Shown one piece after another: positions 33,001 through 45,417 of a DNA stretch of 64,000 nucleotides. Origin of the DNA: Amyloporia xantha (lineage: Eukaryota; Basidiomycota; Agaricomycetes; Polyporales; Adustoporiaceae); the NCBI GenBank assembly GCA_036971615.1, contig JAYKKR010000024.1, positions 1 through 64,000 on the forward strand. Reading direction: 5' to 3'. The first letter of the stretch is position 1. The number at the start of each line of letters is the position of its first letter. Under the pieces are notes generated by a model. It did not search any database and was not told the origin of the DNA. It saw only the letters and a list, made by a program, of their open reading frames with translations. The position numbers were made by a program, and so were the translations under genes.

Positions 33001-35214
33001 CAGTCAAGGGTGAGGACAAAGAAGTGGACTGGACATACCTTGGCTTGCGAGTGTGAGCCTCAGTGCGCACGAACAAAGAGGACGGGACAAGCGGAGACAC
33101 GGGGGAGGGCAGAGCTGAGAGGAGCCAAGAGCGGAATATGGACAAGAGCACGAGCACGCTGTAAGGAGATGGAACGAGCGCGAACCTGACACAAAGGGCG
33201 AAAGGACGTGTATGCGGAAATGATAGCAATTGAGATCTGAAATCACATAACGGCGAGTGCATGGAATCATGTACTTGTTGTATTTGCTGTGGAGGAGCGC
33301 AATTTAGCGCAGCCGACTAGAGAGTATACGCTCTCTATGATGGGCGCGTCGCTTGCACTTTCACGTAGTGAGAACGCTCGAAAAGGCGAGAACCTGCAGA
33401 CATACCTTGGCTCGTAGAGACCTTCTTTCAATAATCATCACCGCCTGATGCCCTGCATCACCCATAAGATCCATCCAGGAAACGCTATCCTTTCGAGGTG
33501 GGACACATCAAGATTGCGTATACACAAGGAGAGCTTGAGGACGGGTGAGCAGAGGAGACTAGGCACGTCGAAAGAGATCATTTATAGAGATCGGAGGGTG
33601 GTGGACAGACAAGCACAAAAAACAGAGATAGGACGGATAGCGAGGAGCGAGTATTGAATAATAAACTTGTGTATGGACGCGACTTCCGCTGCCCGGGCAC
33701 CCGATCGTCGACCGTGCGCCACACGCTGAACTTTCGAAGGACCGTCTTACGACCGTCTGACGACCAGCGATGTTCCCCGCCCGGGAAGTATGTAGATCGC
33801 AAAGAGGAACATCCACGCCCTGCACCACAGGACAGTAGTGACCCAAGACACTCCCGCACACCTCAAAAATCGTGAAATCTTGGACTTAGGTTCTTCAAGG
33901 ACTCGGGTCGGTATCATTATCTATGAGTATGTGTTGATTTCTTCTCCTCGTCCTTTCGGGTATTAATAGCTAGCAGATGTTTATACAGATCTCGTGAATC
34001 AAACGAAAAGACGGCAAGGCGAGGTGACAAGAAGAGGAGGGGGGAGTGGAGGCATGGGATGTGGGACGGTGGAGATGGAGGTTAGAGATGGAGGGCAGAA
34101 GGTGGACGCTAGACGGTGCGTGGCGGACGTATTTGTGAGCAACCGGAGGAGGGTTGGAAGGGCGGCGGGAGCTGGGTGAGTGGTGGTGGTTAGACGGATT
34201 ATGGAGGCGCAGATGGAGAGTCAAGAACGGCCCCGCTAGTCGGTCTGTGCTCGAGAGGAGCACAGAGCGCGAGGTATGTTTGCGCTTTGATCTTTTGTGC
34301 CTGCTGACGGCTCTTCGCTTGTAGAATCGTACGCGAGCGGATGCGTCCGCTGTCGGCGATTCCTGTCCGTTGAACACGAGTAGTACTCGGCGCTGACGGT
34401 CTGCGGCGCCGACCTCGCCAGCCGCGCTCAAGCTCTGAACACTCAAGTCATCCATGCGCGCCTTCAATGCGCATCCAAACAGTTCTGCTATCCCCTGCAC
34501 GCCTTGTTCGGCTCTCTCGGGCAGCATTCCAGCACCCGTCTACTCCATCTCTCAGAGCAATGTGCCTGTCCGGTATGACTACCCCCTCCGCATCGTCCAG
34601 TTTGATTGCACTGAAGCACAATCCCGCAAGCAGACAATCTTGTGCACTGTAGAGCGTCGGGAGTGGTACCTTGCGCACAAACAGACATATGAGGGTTGCG
34701 GGGTTGCGCTGGACGTTGTAGTTTCTTTGACGGCAGATGTGGAGCGTGGAGCGGGCGCGAATGCAGAGAGGCGAGCTTAGTAGGAAAGCCAGGGAGCGGA
34801 GCGTCCGGCGCTGGGAGTCGATTAGTTCCCTGGGGGACCTTGTTCTGAGAATGTAGGCCCTAGATCTATCTGTTTACGCGATCGTCAGAGCAGGTCAGGC
34901 AAGGTGTGAATCGAACGACCACACTGTTTGCATGATCATACCATGTCGCCGTGCTGTATGGCGTGCGTTGGGGTCAGCCAGGCTTCAGCTCACGAAATAA
35001 TTGGCACATATGTACCTAGACTACATGCTGAGGGCATCCGATCAGTCTGTGAGCGAAGAGTGTCCATGACTCAACACTCAATCCTCGAGCTTTGCGCTGA
35101 TGCAGCGCATTGCAGCTCGACTGAACGCGCATAGAGTGCCTATGCCTCCGCCCACGTGTCTCCGATCTCTCATCTCCCGTCGCATCTAGCCATTCCTGCA
35201 TCATCGCGTCTCCG

Positions 35215-35400
35215 AATGAGCAGACCGTTGATGCGCTGAACTGGCGCGCTGGAGTGAATGGCGAGGAGACACAGCAGGGCGGGAGGTCGGAGATGTGAAC
35301 GAAAGGGAAGCCGGCAGGGTGGGGAAGCTGGGTAGCGGGAAGGGTGCCAGTGGACAGATAAAGTGTCGAGGTGATTGAGTAGGAAGAATAGAGGTTACAG
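35215..35400. repeat. Dispersed repeat, copy 2 (direct copy of 25,258-25,450)
   Basis: See the 25.26-kb entry for the shared motifs. This copy lacks the short CTCCGCACTGAAG segment present in the other. Confidence 0.8.
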
Positions 35401-37387
35401 AAAGGGACAGCAGCTCTCGACTAGAACAGACTATCAGACGGAAACACCTTACTGGGTAAATCTCACGGGCGTCAAGTCTAACTCGAGGCGCAGACCTTAT
35501 GGCGCAAGGGCTAGCCATAAGAATCGGATGTGATACCTCGAGCTCACCATTTTCGACACTCATCCGGCGTTCGTGTAGCCATCCTGCGCCGTCAGCCAAC
35601 ACGCCATCTGTTCATTCTGTCTGGTCCACCACAGACCCAAGGGAATGAAATATCGTCTATTGGGAGCTACTTTCTTACGGTGCATGTTCGTGAATTCGTT
35701 CCTTTCAGTAAAATATATTGGTGCGACACTAATGAATGCATGTACATACGCTGATGATCTGTATTTGACCCCGCCAGCACAGCCCTCATTGGACGGGAAG
35801 CCTCCACGCACGAGCGGTGCGCACGGACGTTTGTTGCTGATCGTCCTATCCTACACAGACAGGAGTAGCTCCGGACGGTCGTTTGGTGAGTCGAATGCCT
35901 GGTCCATCGCTGCCCTGCACTGACCGCTTGCCCAAGCGCATCACTGAGACCGGCGATGTCCAGCGATGCGAACGGCACGGACGCACGTACCTAGCTCAGT
36001 CATCACGACGAGCTGACAGACGGCGAAGACCCGTCCTCGGTCGTCGTCATCGTTGCCTGGGTCTGTCTCCGTTGTTACCAGTTTTCTATCGCGCTGACAC
36101 TTCCACTGGTTCAGAGTCGTCGTAACCGCATGACAGCGATGAAAGACTCACATTTGGTGAGTGATGCATCCACAACTTGAATCCCTCGTCCCGCGGCGCT
36201 GATGTTCCCTCGTTGATCCTTCTATCTAGCCCGTCCCTCTCCTGCCGCCTGCTGAGATGGTGGCACGGGTGCAGTCCGCCCCGCCGTGGGTACCACTTCC
36301 TGTCAGTGACTGCACAGAAGGAGACGGCCCGTCTCGCCTGCAAGGCCACGCGCCGCGTCGGACGGGGAGAACGAATACATACCTGTATGTAGACGGTAGC
36401 GTAGACGGCCACAGATGCCTCGTGCTTCGTGGAAGCACTTGCAGTGGGAGGGTATTAGACTTTGAGTTCTTGCGGAGACTGGTGCGCTTGCATGTTCGGG
36501 CGGGGAGAAGGTCGGGAGACATCCGTAGCGTCGTTCGGGATGTCGGAATGTCGGGGAGGGATACACGTTGATGCTGAGGCGAGCGCAGTGACGTCTGCGG
36601 AGCTGATGCGTGCCGGTCGAACGCTGTGAAGAAGATCACATCTAGAGGCGAGAGGACGCGCTGGAAGAGAATCAGACGGAGAGCGCGTACCTGTATGGTC
36701 CACGGCCCTTTTATGCATCGTGTTTTGATCGCAGGCAACTTGCAGAGCGGACCGCAGTCGTCTCAACGGCTGCTGGCTCTCAGCGAAAGTTGAGCGCCGA
36801 GGGGATGACGCGGATGCATCTATCTAGTGTAGTGGAGCGTCGTAGCTACTGCGATGGACGAAGGACTCGCAGGGATGTAAAGTACGTGCTTCCCCTGTGA
36901 ATGCGGGCCTGCCGTCCGGTGCATCTGAAGTGTTCGGCATGGCTTGCAGGCTAAAAGAATCCCATTCGATGGGAAGGGTGTGCGTTTAAGGTGGAGGGGT
37001 TCGTGAGGGAGACAGGAGAACATGTATTGACGGCCCTCGACTTGCGTCTTCTCGCCATCTGTAGGAATTCGGTTAATGCGCACATGAATTGTTCCTATAG
37101 GGGCGACCTCAGAATTGCAGATCTGGCACTGAGAAGGCCATGCGGTTGGTTGATTGTGCTCCTGGTTCAGGAAGTGGTGCGCGGGGCATGTTAGGAGATC
37201 GGGGGGTTCACATACAGTATGCAGCCCGCGGACACACCTTCGGTGTTGATAGTTCTCGCGCATACGCCTTGCAGCAGGTAAGCGCAGTGTGCAGCCAGCG
37301 ATGAGACTGAGGTGTAGCACGGATATATGCCAGACCGTCGTAGATACCTAAGCGGACAGGGGATATAGGGACATGTCGAGTACGACC

Positions 37388-38446
37388 CTACAGACGGATG
37401 ACGTCCACCGGCCTGTGGATGCGCGTACTCGAGCAAGCGAGACGTCGACAATCGGGGTGTCTTGCGAGCTGGAGCACACGAATGGAGGGATTCAAAGGGT
37501 GTCTATTCGAAACAATGCTGCTGTATCCACGGTGGGCGAGAGCGAGAGCGACAAAAGTCAGGGAGGCTTTGGTAAGTTCTGCACTTCCGTGTTGGCACCC
37601 GTGGAAGCCGATCATGAATGCCCTCTTGACGAGACCGCTACTGCGGTCCAGTTTTGCGCTACCGTTGAGATACTGTTGGGGTGACTGGGCCTGAAAGGCG
37701 GTCCTCGCGACGAAAGCCGACTCGACCTTCGAGACGGTAGTGCCGAATACTTCCTCCACCACACACACCCAAATCTCGAACTCATCCCTCGCACAGCGCA
37801 ACCGCTCACGCTCCTCGCTCCACTCCTCCTGCACACCGCTCCAGCGCCCCTCGACGCTCTTCTTCCACTCTTTCACCATCTCGGTCAGTGAATGCCGCTC
37901 ACGCACCTGTTCGTCCTCAGCCAATGGAGTACACAAAGAGGACGACGTGTCTTGTCGCACGGCATTGACGAGCTGTTGAGTCGTGTCGGCCTGCACTTGC
38001 ACCTGGGATTGTGTGTCGTGCACAAGACTTTTGAGCGCCGTAACTTTGGACTCCAGCATGGAGATTGTTGACTGCGCAACAGTTTGCTGGGCTTCAAGTG
38101 ACCGAGACAGCTCGAGCGCAGACTCGAGCTGCTTTGAGAGGAACGACAGTCTTTGTGATAGATCATCAGGAAGAGGAGCAGCAGACGCTCCGGGAGTTGT
38201 AGTCAGAGGAGGTGATGGAGAGACTGATCTTGAACGTGAAGGCACTTCAGAGCGACGACGAGGACGGTCGTGGTGATCTTCGTCCTCTCCCATACCCATA
38301 CCAATGAGCTCAGGAGTCCTCGGGCATCCAAGCTCATCCCTTGGTCTTCTCCGCTCCTCTTCCTCTTCCTCTGCAGCCAGCTGCTCCTCGTCAGGGATTT
38401 GAGTCTCTCTAGGAGCCTGAGACACTCTGTCAAAACCTCGGATCAA
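37388..38446 (-). pseudogene. Truncated coiled-coil protein gene
   Basis: Not assigned to a named family. An open frame of 352 codons has an acidic start, a Ser/Pro stretch, then a clear coiled-coil region near residues 95-235 (LSQRLSFLSKQLESALELS, STISMLESKVTALKSLV, LTEMVKEWKKSVEGRW, EEWSEERERLRCARDEFE). After about residue 245 the sequence becomes compositionally different and looks like read-through into unrelated DNA. No matching exons are seen on either side. I regard it as a fragment of a larger coiled-coil gene; a short functional protein cannot be excluded. Confidence 0.5.
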
Positions 38447-39307
38447 TCCGCCTCACCTGCGACTTTGCAGCAATAACCTTGAGAACAGGGATTGCACCCA
38501 GCAAATGAGCCGCGCAGGAGCAGAGAGGGCAGGAGAGTGTATACATCTTGCTGTCGGCGCGCATACATGCTGTTGTCCAGGCTTCGTGACTGAGTAGGAG
38601 TAACACAGCAAGGTCGACAGAATGGGATGGGCGAGCACCACACGGAGAGAGCTGACGCTGCCCAGACGATTGTATGTAAAAGGAATGGATCTACAGTGCA
38701 TAGTATACACGTCGAGGGGGATGTGCCGGCCAGAAGCAAACAGCCTGCGAGTGATGTTGTCAAGTACGTCGTTTCAGTCCAACAGACTCGAGAGGGTGTC
38801 AAGTGTGTGAGTACATGGCTTGCATGGTCTCGTAAGGGAGGCAGAAACCCAAGACGAGGTGAACCCAAGAGCACCGGGCTGAAGGCTTGCCAGGGTGAGA
38901 GCAGTCAAGGGGTGATGTGTGTCGCCGTAGGTATCCTGCGCAAAACAAAACATGTCCCACCGATGCTGAGCGTGTAAATACACGGCTCGCAAAGGTGGTT
39001 GGACGAGCGAGATCGTCGGGAGAGCCTGAGTACTCACCTGAGCCCCCTGCACGGCTGCCACCCTGCGCGCTGTCCCTCGTCTGCCTGCCGTTCTCCGCAA
39101 CATCCTCCCTCCAAAATACCTTGGGACGAGGCCGACGGCCGATACACACGAGTCGCAAATGGTCCGGCGCGTGGTGGAGGGTGTGGTGAAAGACCCAGTC
39201 CCGAGTTGTCGGGCGGGTGTGGCACGGGCGCTTGACGGCTCGACTTGTCCCGAGCATATCTCGACAACGCCGCTTGCGACTGCTACGGGGTAACTTGCGA
39301 AAGCAAG
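38447..39307. other. Non-coding spacer next to the B1 3' end
   Basis: No gene recognised. Around 39,280-39,340 there is a local inverted repeat of GCTACGGGT/ACCCGTAGC with CTTGCGA/TCGCAAG flanks. Confidence 0.4.
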
Positions 39308-40114
39308 CTACGACCCGTAGCTACGAGTCGCAAGCGAGTCGGTGGCGAAAGGGGACGGGATGAGGGAGTCGCAAGAGGGACTTTGCGGGTGACGCCGACC
39401 CGTGAGACACCTCTGATCGCCGTTGCCGCCGGCGACGAACGGCTGATCTGCGCACCGTCGCCCTTTTTGCGAACGGTAGATAGGATGTCGGGCTTTCGAT
39501 TGAGGGTGTTCCGAGGGCAAATGGCGCGGAATTGATGGACGGCAGGACGGGAGAGTACGGGAAGTGCCGAATGGACCATTCGGCGGCTGGCATATGGGTA
39601 GAATATCAAAAGGATCTACATCTGCATCATCTTCATCATCACTGGGGACCATTGCACGCCTCTTGCCTCGTGCGGTGGCACTGAGACCTGTCCTGGACCT
39701 TGGGTTTGATGAAGATGGCCTAGCATCGTCAAGGAGGATGATGGGCTGAGAAATGGAACCCCCCGTGATGTTACTTGGCCTTCTGATGAGCTGCCCATCC
39801 TCCACCAACCTGTCTGCCATCCACTGCCCTCCGATGGCTTTGACCGCATCATAAGGACCGTATGGAGCAGAGTTGAAGAGGGTGAGCAGCCTTTGGTAGT
39901 ACCTGATGAGCTCCTCGTCCTTGTGGAATTTCCAGTCCTGGCCGAAGATGGGCTTGATGATTTTTGTCGAGGTGGCACAGGCGATACCCATGCGAACGAG
40001 ATTGAATGCGGTCAAACCTTTGGCGTTGTGCTTGGCAGTCCATTGGGGACCAAGTGCGTTTGATTTGCTCTTGGCGACTGATTTGCAAAGGGGTGACTGT
40101 GGGTCCCACAAAGC
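39308..40114 (-). pseudogene. Module B gene 1 (B1), 3' part, separated by a transposon
   Basis: The frame continues the broken B1 gene. After PALWDPQSPL it reads KSKSNALGPQWTAKHNAKGL, FNLVRMGIACATSTKI, FGQDWKFHKDEELIRYY and APYGPYDA, which line up with A1 segments DPQSPIRRHF, GQPWTKKHSAKGIGHLNMVRL, KRDWNFFEDH and LPYGPFDA. The sequence starts abruptly at the left target duplication of the KDZ element, and the 5' part of the gene resumes on the other side at 51,415. Joining across one target copy restores FILALWDPQSPL in frame. The tail is Ser/Asp-rich like that of A1 but different in sequence. Confidence 0.85.
40107..40114. repeat. Left target-site duplication of the KDZ element
   Basis: CACAAAGC here is repeated at 51,415-51,422. 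Eight base pairs is the size expected for KDZ/Zisupton-type elements. The two copies lie at homologous codons of the interrupted B1 gene. Confidence 0.9.
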
Positions 40115-40953
40115 AGGCCTATGTGCCATATCAATACATAATTTAGCTGTCCCAAGTGCAGGACCGTGATGTATAACTCACTGAGCCTACAGCCGCTGCT
40201 GTTCATACATGAACACACAGGTCGTCATGTATTACCGTTCACGCCCATAACTGGTAGCAATCGGTCACGCGCCCCGCCTTTTTCGCCGGTGCGCCCCGGC
40301 TTGCCTTCCGCAAGCGCTCGCTGAGCAGCCAGAACCTTATTCCAGCTTGTCGATCTGCAGTCCGCCCGATCTGGGTGTAGCGCCTTTCCCTATCTGGACG
40401 GCGGGCCTTCTGTGCTTCTTGCGCTCCCTTTGATGGGTTCTTCGTGTGGGCGCTAACCTCTTCGCATGAGGACTTGTGTATATGCGTCTTCCTTCGCTGA
40501 CATCATCCCCCCAATACCATGGCCAGACGCTGTCACCGCCAGTGCGTGCTCCTGACTCCGTCTCGTCGTCCATCACAAACATAACATACACATACCGAGC
40601 CATTCCGAACCTTAAGTTCACTTCAATTTGCAATAGACTGTGACAACTTTTTTTTTATTATCACAGCGATTTTTAAGACATTATGTAGCTACAGCAAGCC
40701 CAAGAAAATATGACTACAGCAACATAAAGTAATACGGGATCTTCAGGTACATGCTGAGAGCCTGATGGGTATAGACATGAGCCGTTAAGAGCCGGAGATC
40801 AAGAATACAACACCACGCGTACAGCAAGAAACAGGCAGACATGAGGGGACCCAAATCAATGGAGCGAGGAGAAACTAATTATACGAACGTACTTGATACT
40901 ACAAGAATCGAGGTGGTAACCACTAAGCTCACCGAAGCCCCCTATTCACCAAT

Positions 40954-43272
40954 TCATGCAGCAGTCTTCCTCTTCTTTCTAACCGCCGACCCTCCTTCAC
41001 CCGCCGCACCTCGCTTGGCACGGCTCGTCCCATTCACCTTCCCGTTCGAACGACCTGAAGGGCCTGCAGCGGCCCCTGCAGGTGTCGGAGGAATGTTCTC
41101 CTTCCCGCGCGATCGGCGCGCAGCCACCCAGCCCGCATCAGCAGCCTTTGGCGCGGTGCGATTACGCTTAGGGCGTAGATCTGCCGGCTGTGATGAGCCG
41201 CCAGCATGCGCTTGGTCTCCCGGCAGGACGGCGAGAGGTGATCGGCCAGCATCAGAGTGGGCCATATCCAGTGGTCCGTCGTTCGCCCTGTCGAGCTGAG
41301 GAGGTTGCTGAGACTGGGTCTCCGCCAGCTGACCGTGACCTCCAGACACCATCACCTCCAGTGAGCTAACCGCCAGCCCTTCCTCCTGGCGCAGTACCGG
41401 TACGAATCCCGCGGCCGGTGGCGTAGCATCACGCACGGAGACGGCGTTAAGGGACACCACAGATGGCTCTAAGGGGGCGCCATTAATTGACACCTGAGAT
41501 GACAGCGTGGCTGACATAAGCGGGTCCGGCGCACGGGCCTGTTCATGACCAAAAGGTGGGTCCGGGACTATTGGCGATGTCATGGGATGTACAGGCTCAA
41601 CGCGGGTGACAGCCTCTTGTAGTGACTGTAAGGGCGGGGTGGCATGTAAGAGACTCGGTGACAAAGGCGGCCCCAGATTGGCTACTGTGGGCATCGGCGG
41701 CAGTGCCGCACTCAGCAGAGAGAGGAGAGCGAGAGGGTTCACTGTTTCCGGCGGCATCACTACACCCTGCATCGCCGGAGCCAGATAGTCCGAGGGGACC
41801 AGATCGTGGCTCATGGCCGCGAAGGTGCCCATGTCGAAGTCCTCCCAGCGCGGTGATTCAACTTGGAACCGCATGGGTTCGAGCGCCGGATCCAGCACGT
41901 CCGCTACCCTTGTCGCAGAAGGGGTTGCGAAGATATTTTGAGATGGCCTCGGGCTCCTCGGAGCCTGCTCTTCGCCGCCCGGATCTGCGTCTTGACTGTC
42001 TGGTAGCACCGGTACCTCGGCGTGGATAGCCGTGTCCCCACCGTCGTCCTCCTCCCCGTTCTCGTCTTGCCCCCTTCCAACTGACGAATCACAGGTCCCC
42101 TCCGTGGCTCCGTTTAGGCATGTTTCGGAGGTGGTGGCGTCAGGTATAGGTGAAGGTACATCGGCATCAATGTCGCTGCCGAGAGCACGACGTCGTCTGA
42201 CCTCAGAAGCTGGTGCGGATCTCAGTTTTGAGCGGGAGCATGTGGACGACGTGCACTTACGATACATCACGTTCAAAAAGGCCCCGTAAGGTTTAACCCA
42301 CTGATTTTCAAAGTCGGCCTGCGCTTCTTTGAACGTGTGTCCGGCAGGAGTCTTCCCGATATGGATACTTCAGAAGCAAGATAAGCAAGAGCGGGCCGTG
42401 CCGATTGAAGCACTCACGAAATGGTCCGCACGTCGCCTCCCTCTTCAGGACATGGCCCGCCGCCGATCAGGCTGAACGCCCACCCACTGCGCGCTGCGAG
42501 TGCTTTGAGCACGTCGCACAGGAAGGCGGGTACATCATCAATTACACTAGATACATATGAGCAGTGAGAGCAGTGTGACTCTAAGAATCACATACCTTTG
42601 ATACTCCTGGGGCGATGGCTCACGCTCCTTCTCTGCGTCTGACGCTTCTGCTGCCCGCTTTGCCTTGCTCGCCGCAACGAGGGTATGCATAGCCTCTTGG
42701 ACCGCGGCCGGCTCCGCCTCAAACACCTCACGCGTGTGTCGCCTGACGATCTCCAGCGTTTCCGATCGTGTGGCTTGGCGCGCCTCGATCTCAGCGGTAA
42801 CGAGCGGCTTGATTTTGGTCTGATAGTGTTCCTTGGAGTACATCTCAACTACCTGGGGGGCACGATGAGACTTGTGGGCTGTGAGCGACTCCAGAGTGAG
42901 GGTTGCATGACGCGACGTTGCGACCCCACGGCCCTTCTGAGATCCGTTATAAAACTTTTGTTTAATTTTCTTAGAGGAGTAATTTAGTCAATGCATACTT
43001 GTCGATAGGGAATCTCAAATGCTGACCTCCTTGCGCTTATTAATCGCGTCAGCTAGCAAAGTTTCTTGCTCGGGGGTCAGCTCGTCGGCACACTCGGGCC
43101 CGTATAGCATATCATGTTCCGGCCACTTCGTGAACCACTCATGCTCGACAGTCGACCAAAATTTGCCAATTGAGCCCGCTTTCTGGGCTGCTAGAAAGGC
43201 GGGACGCTTGTCTTGGAACCATTGTAGCTGTTCAGGTGTTCCCCACGGCTTCGGCGCCATCGCTTCATACAT
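40954..43272 (-). CDS. KDZ accessory protein (about 664 aa, unknown function)
   Basis: Five exons with consistent phases: 43,027-43,272, 42,596-42,852, 42,418-42,546, 42,261-42,367 and 40,954-42,209. The first intron would use GTCAGC as donor, the weakest call. The N-terminus (MYEAMAPKPWGTPEQLQWFQ, FWSTVEHEWFTKWPEHD) is a helical Trp-rich segment. I recall similar proteins beside mushroom KDZ transposases, but name no domain. The middle is a charged helix (AEIEARQATRSETLEIVRRH). The last 420 residues are Pro/Ser-rich and end in a basic, nuclear-localisation-like tail (RAKRGAAGEG, VRKKRKTAA). It probably acts in the nucleus with the transposase; this is inferred from position only. Confidence 0.7.
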
Positions 43273-43592
43273 GGAATAGACTCTGGTCAGCAGGAGGTAC
43301 GGGGAGATGCGTGGATAGATGGGGCTTACCGTCTGAGGAATGGAGCGTCCGAGACCTGCCCATACATTGGATCCTGTGCATTATGAGAGTGGACGATCCA
43401 GGACGGTGGCCACCCACATGGTGTGGCAATTTGAAATGCGAATCGCGGCCAGCAGCAGCTTTCAAGAGTCTAATTGCAGTCGGGGAGTGGGAGCCAATGA
43501 GGATCTGGCTCGGGCGCCTGGATGCTCATATAATCCGAGAGGTGTCAATCTGCGATCCTTCATCAAACTCCCCAGCCTTCCCACAGTTCACT

Positions 43593-44367
43593 ATGCATCA
43601 CTCGCCCGGCCCGCACAACGAGGGAGGTGACGCTGAGCCATCTCCCTCGTTGTCCTTCACCGTCGATGAGGTCGTGTTGGCCCTCCAGGCTCTCGCCCTT
43701 GGTGAGTGTCTCCCTGGCGCTCATTTTCCATGCTAATCAACTACACAACCATACACAGCTCGAGACACAACGACCGCCGCTGCTCCTGGCCCTGCCACTC
43801 CTGCGCCTGCGCCCGCACCCACCGCTGCTCATGCTCCCGCTACTGCGCCCGCTCCCGCTACTGCACCTGCTGCGGCGCCTGCTACTGCGCCCACTCCTGG
43901 TGCTGCTGCGGTTCCCGCTCCCGCGCCCGCTGCTCCCCCCACTCCTGCACCCGCTGCCCCGCCTGTTCCCGCTGGCCCTCCTCCACCCTATGCTCCCGCT
44001 GCTGGCCCGGCTGGTGGACCTGCTCCTGTTGCCGCTCCTGTCCCCGCTCCTGCCGCAGCTCCAGCCATTCACGCAGGCGCTGCTGGCAATGCCCCCCAGC
44101 CCCCGTACATCCCTATCATCGATGCGGACGTCCCCGGGCAGCGCTTCTACATGATTTCCCGTGGACGCCGTGTGGGGGTGATCCGTGACTGGTAAGCTCC
44201 GCCGTTGCTCACTGTCCGCCCCCTCCTTACACTGCCATAGGGCGCAGGCGGCGGTGTACGTGTCGGGTGTTTCCCACGCGTGCTACAAGAACTACAGATC
44301 CCATGGTCAAGCGCTGGCGGCCTTCCGTGAGGCCGAGCGAGCAAACCATGTCGAGGAGGTGTTGTGA
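43593..44367 (+). CDS. KDZ accessory protein with RNase H1 N-terminal (viroplasmin-like) domain
   Basis: Three exons (43,593-43,701, 43,759-44,191, 44,241-44,367), all GT-AG and in phase, encode about 222 aa. A short N-terminus (MHHSPGPHNEGGDAEPSPSL) is followed by a roughly 100-residue Ala/Pro low-complexity linker. The C-terminus reads RFYMISRGRRVGVIRDW, then AAVYVSGVSHACYKNYRSHG, then AAFREAE. This matches the short fold found at the N-terminus of eukaryotic RNase H1 and in caulimovirus viroplasmin (FYxVxxGRxxGIxxxW...VxGxxxAxxKxFxS), which binds RNA:DNA hybrids or double-stranded RNA. No RNase H catalytic domain is present. A nucleic-acid-binding helper for transposition is a reasonable guess. 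Confidence 0.8.
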
Positions 44368-44663
44368 TGGCTGCCCCACGAGGCGTGAGGTGGTGGCGCC
44401 CAGCGGGCTTCGCGTCTGTAATTTCTCTTCCCTTTCTTGGTACGCGCGAAGGGGGATCCATGGTCCCCTCGGCGTAGGGTCGATGTCCTTATCTGTTGTA
44501 TATCCATTTGTATATCCGTGCTGTCATGTATCCGTGCTGTCGCTAGCGGGCCCCGGGGCTTCGTGATCCTGTGTACTCAATATAGTTAAAGTCAATGTGA
44601 CCATGTGTGGCTGCCGTGAATAATCGTTCAAAAGCATAGTCCCAATGGCCTCGCTTCTCCGCA

Positions 44664-45417
44664 ATGGGTCGCAAGGCCAAGTATCTCACAGAATCTGCGA
44701 GGCAAGGGGCTAGACAGGATCAAAATGCGAAGTATTGGCAGTCAGATCAGTAAGTACAACATTAATTGCGTCATAGCTCAGAGACAGCCCCGCCTAATCC
44801 ACCTGTGCAGAGGACGCCAAACGCGCGCCAGACAGAATGAGCGCGCGTCGTTGGCCCGCGCCAACCAAAACCGAAGCCCCTTCCTTGGGTGGAGCCCTGG
44901 AGATATACCGCGAGAGGTACTGACGCGCGCAAGGCGTAGTTATTCTGTGAAAACCGGTGTTGCAAGGCCTGCGTTTGAACTCGGTCTGTGGGCATCGCCG
45001 TACATGTTGACGCTGCCGAAGTCATTGCCCTGCACGCGCGCCGAAGCGAAGAGGTTGTCAGGAAGCGAGCGCGAGAGGCTCCAGCATGAGGTGCATACCA
45101 CCATGGACTTGCGATTGGTGGGCGAAGGTTATGGTCGTTATGTCGCTTTTAGCAATCCCGACTGTGAAGAAGCATGTAGTCAAGCGAGGCGGGAATTGGC
45201 AGAGAGAATACAGAGTTGGGAGAGGGTGAAGGCAGCCCAAGCCGATGGGCCAGCGCGCATGGGGTGGGGGTATGAGATCGGCTTGGACTGGGCCGCGAGG
45301 ATGATATGTTCTTTGGCAAGAGACCTGGAGTTGAGGAAACAGGGCCTGAATGTGTACGAGGCGGCGAGTCAGGAGGCCCGCCTGCCCTGGCAATGTATGA
45401 ACGCGCGCATAGAGTAA
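44664..45417 (+). CDS. KDZ accessory protein (about 230 aa, unknown function)
   Basis: Two exons, 44,664-44,749 and 44,811-45,417, joined by a 61-bp GT-AG intron. The start MGRKAKYLTESARQGARQ followed by RQTRARQNERASLARANQ is a basic, Arg/Gln-rich helix recalling small proteins encoded next to fungal KDZ transposases. The C-terminal half is helical (CEEACSQARRELAERIQSWE, WAARMICSLARDLELRKQGL). No catalytic motif is visible. Choosing the upstream start, rather than an in-frame methionine at 44,725, gives the conserved basic opening. The gene lies 297 bp after the viroplasmin-domain gene in the same direction. Confidence 0.65.

Larger units (their letters stand above)
29001..37387. other. Long decayed subtelomeric tract without convincing genes
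   Basis: About 8.4 kb contains only short frames on both strands with no recognisable domains. Recurrent motifs (GACCGTCTGAC units at 29,860-29,960 and 33,730-33,770, each next to ATGTTCCCC) suggest several old copies of one element. A frame at 30,422-30,823 (133 aa) matches nothing I know and is not called. Confidence 0.5.
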
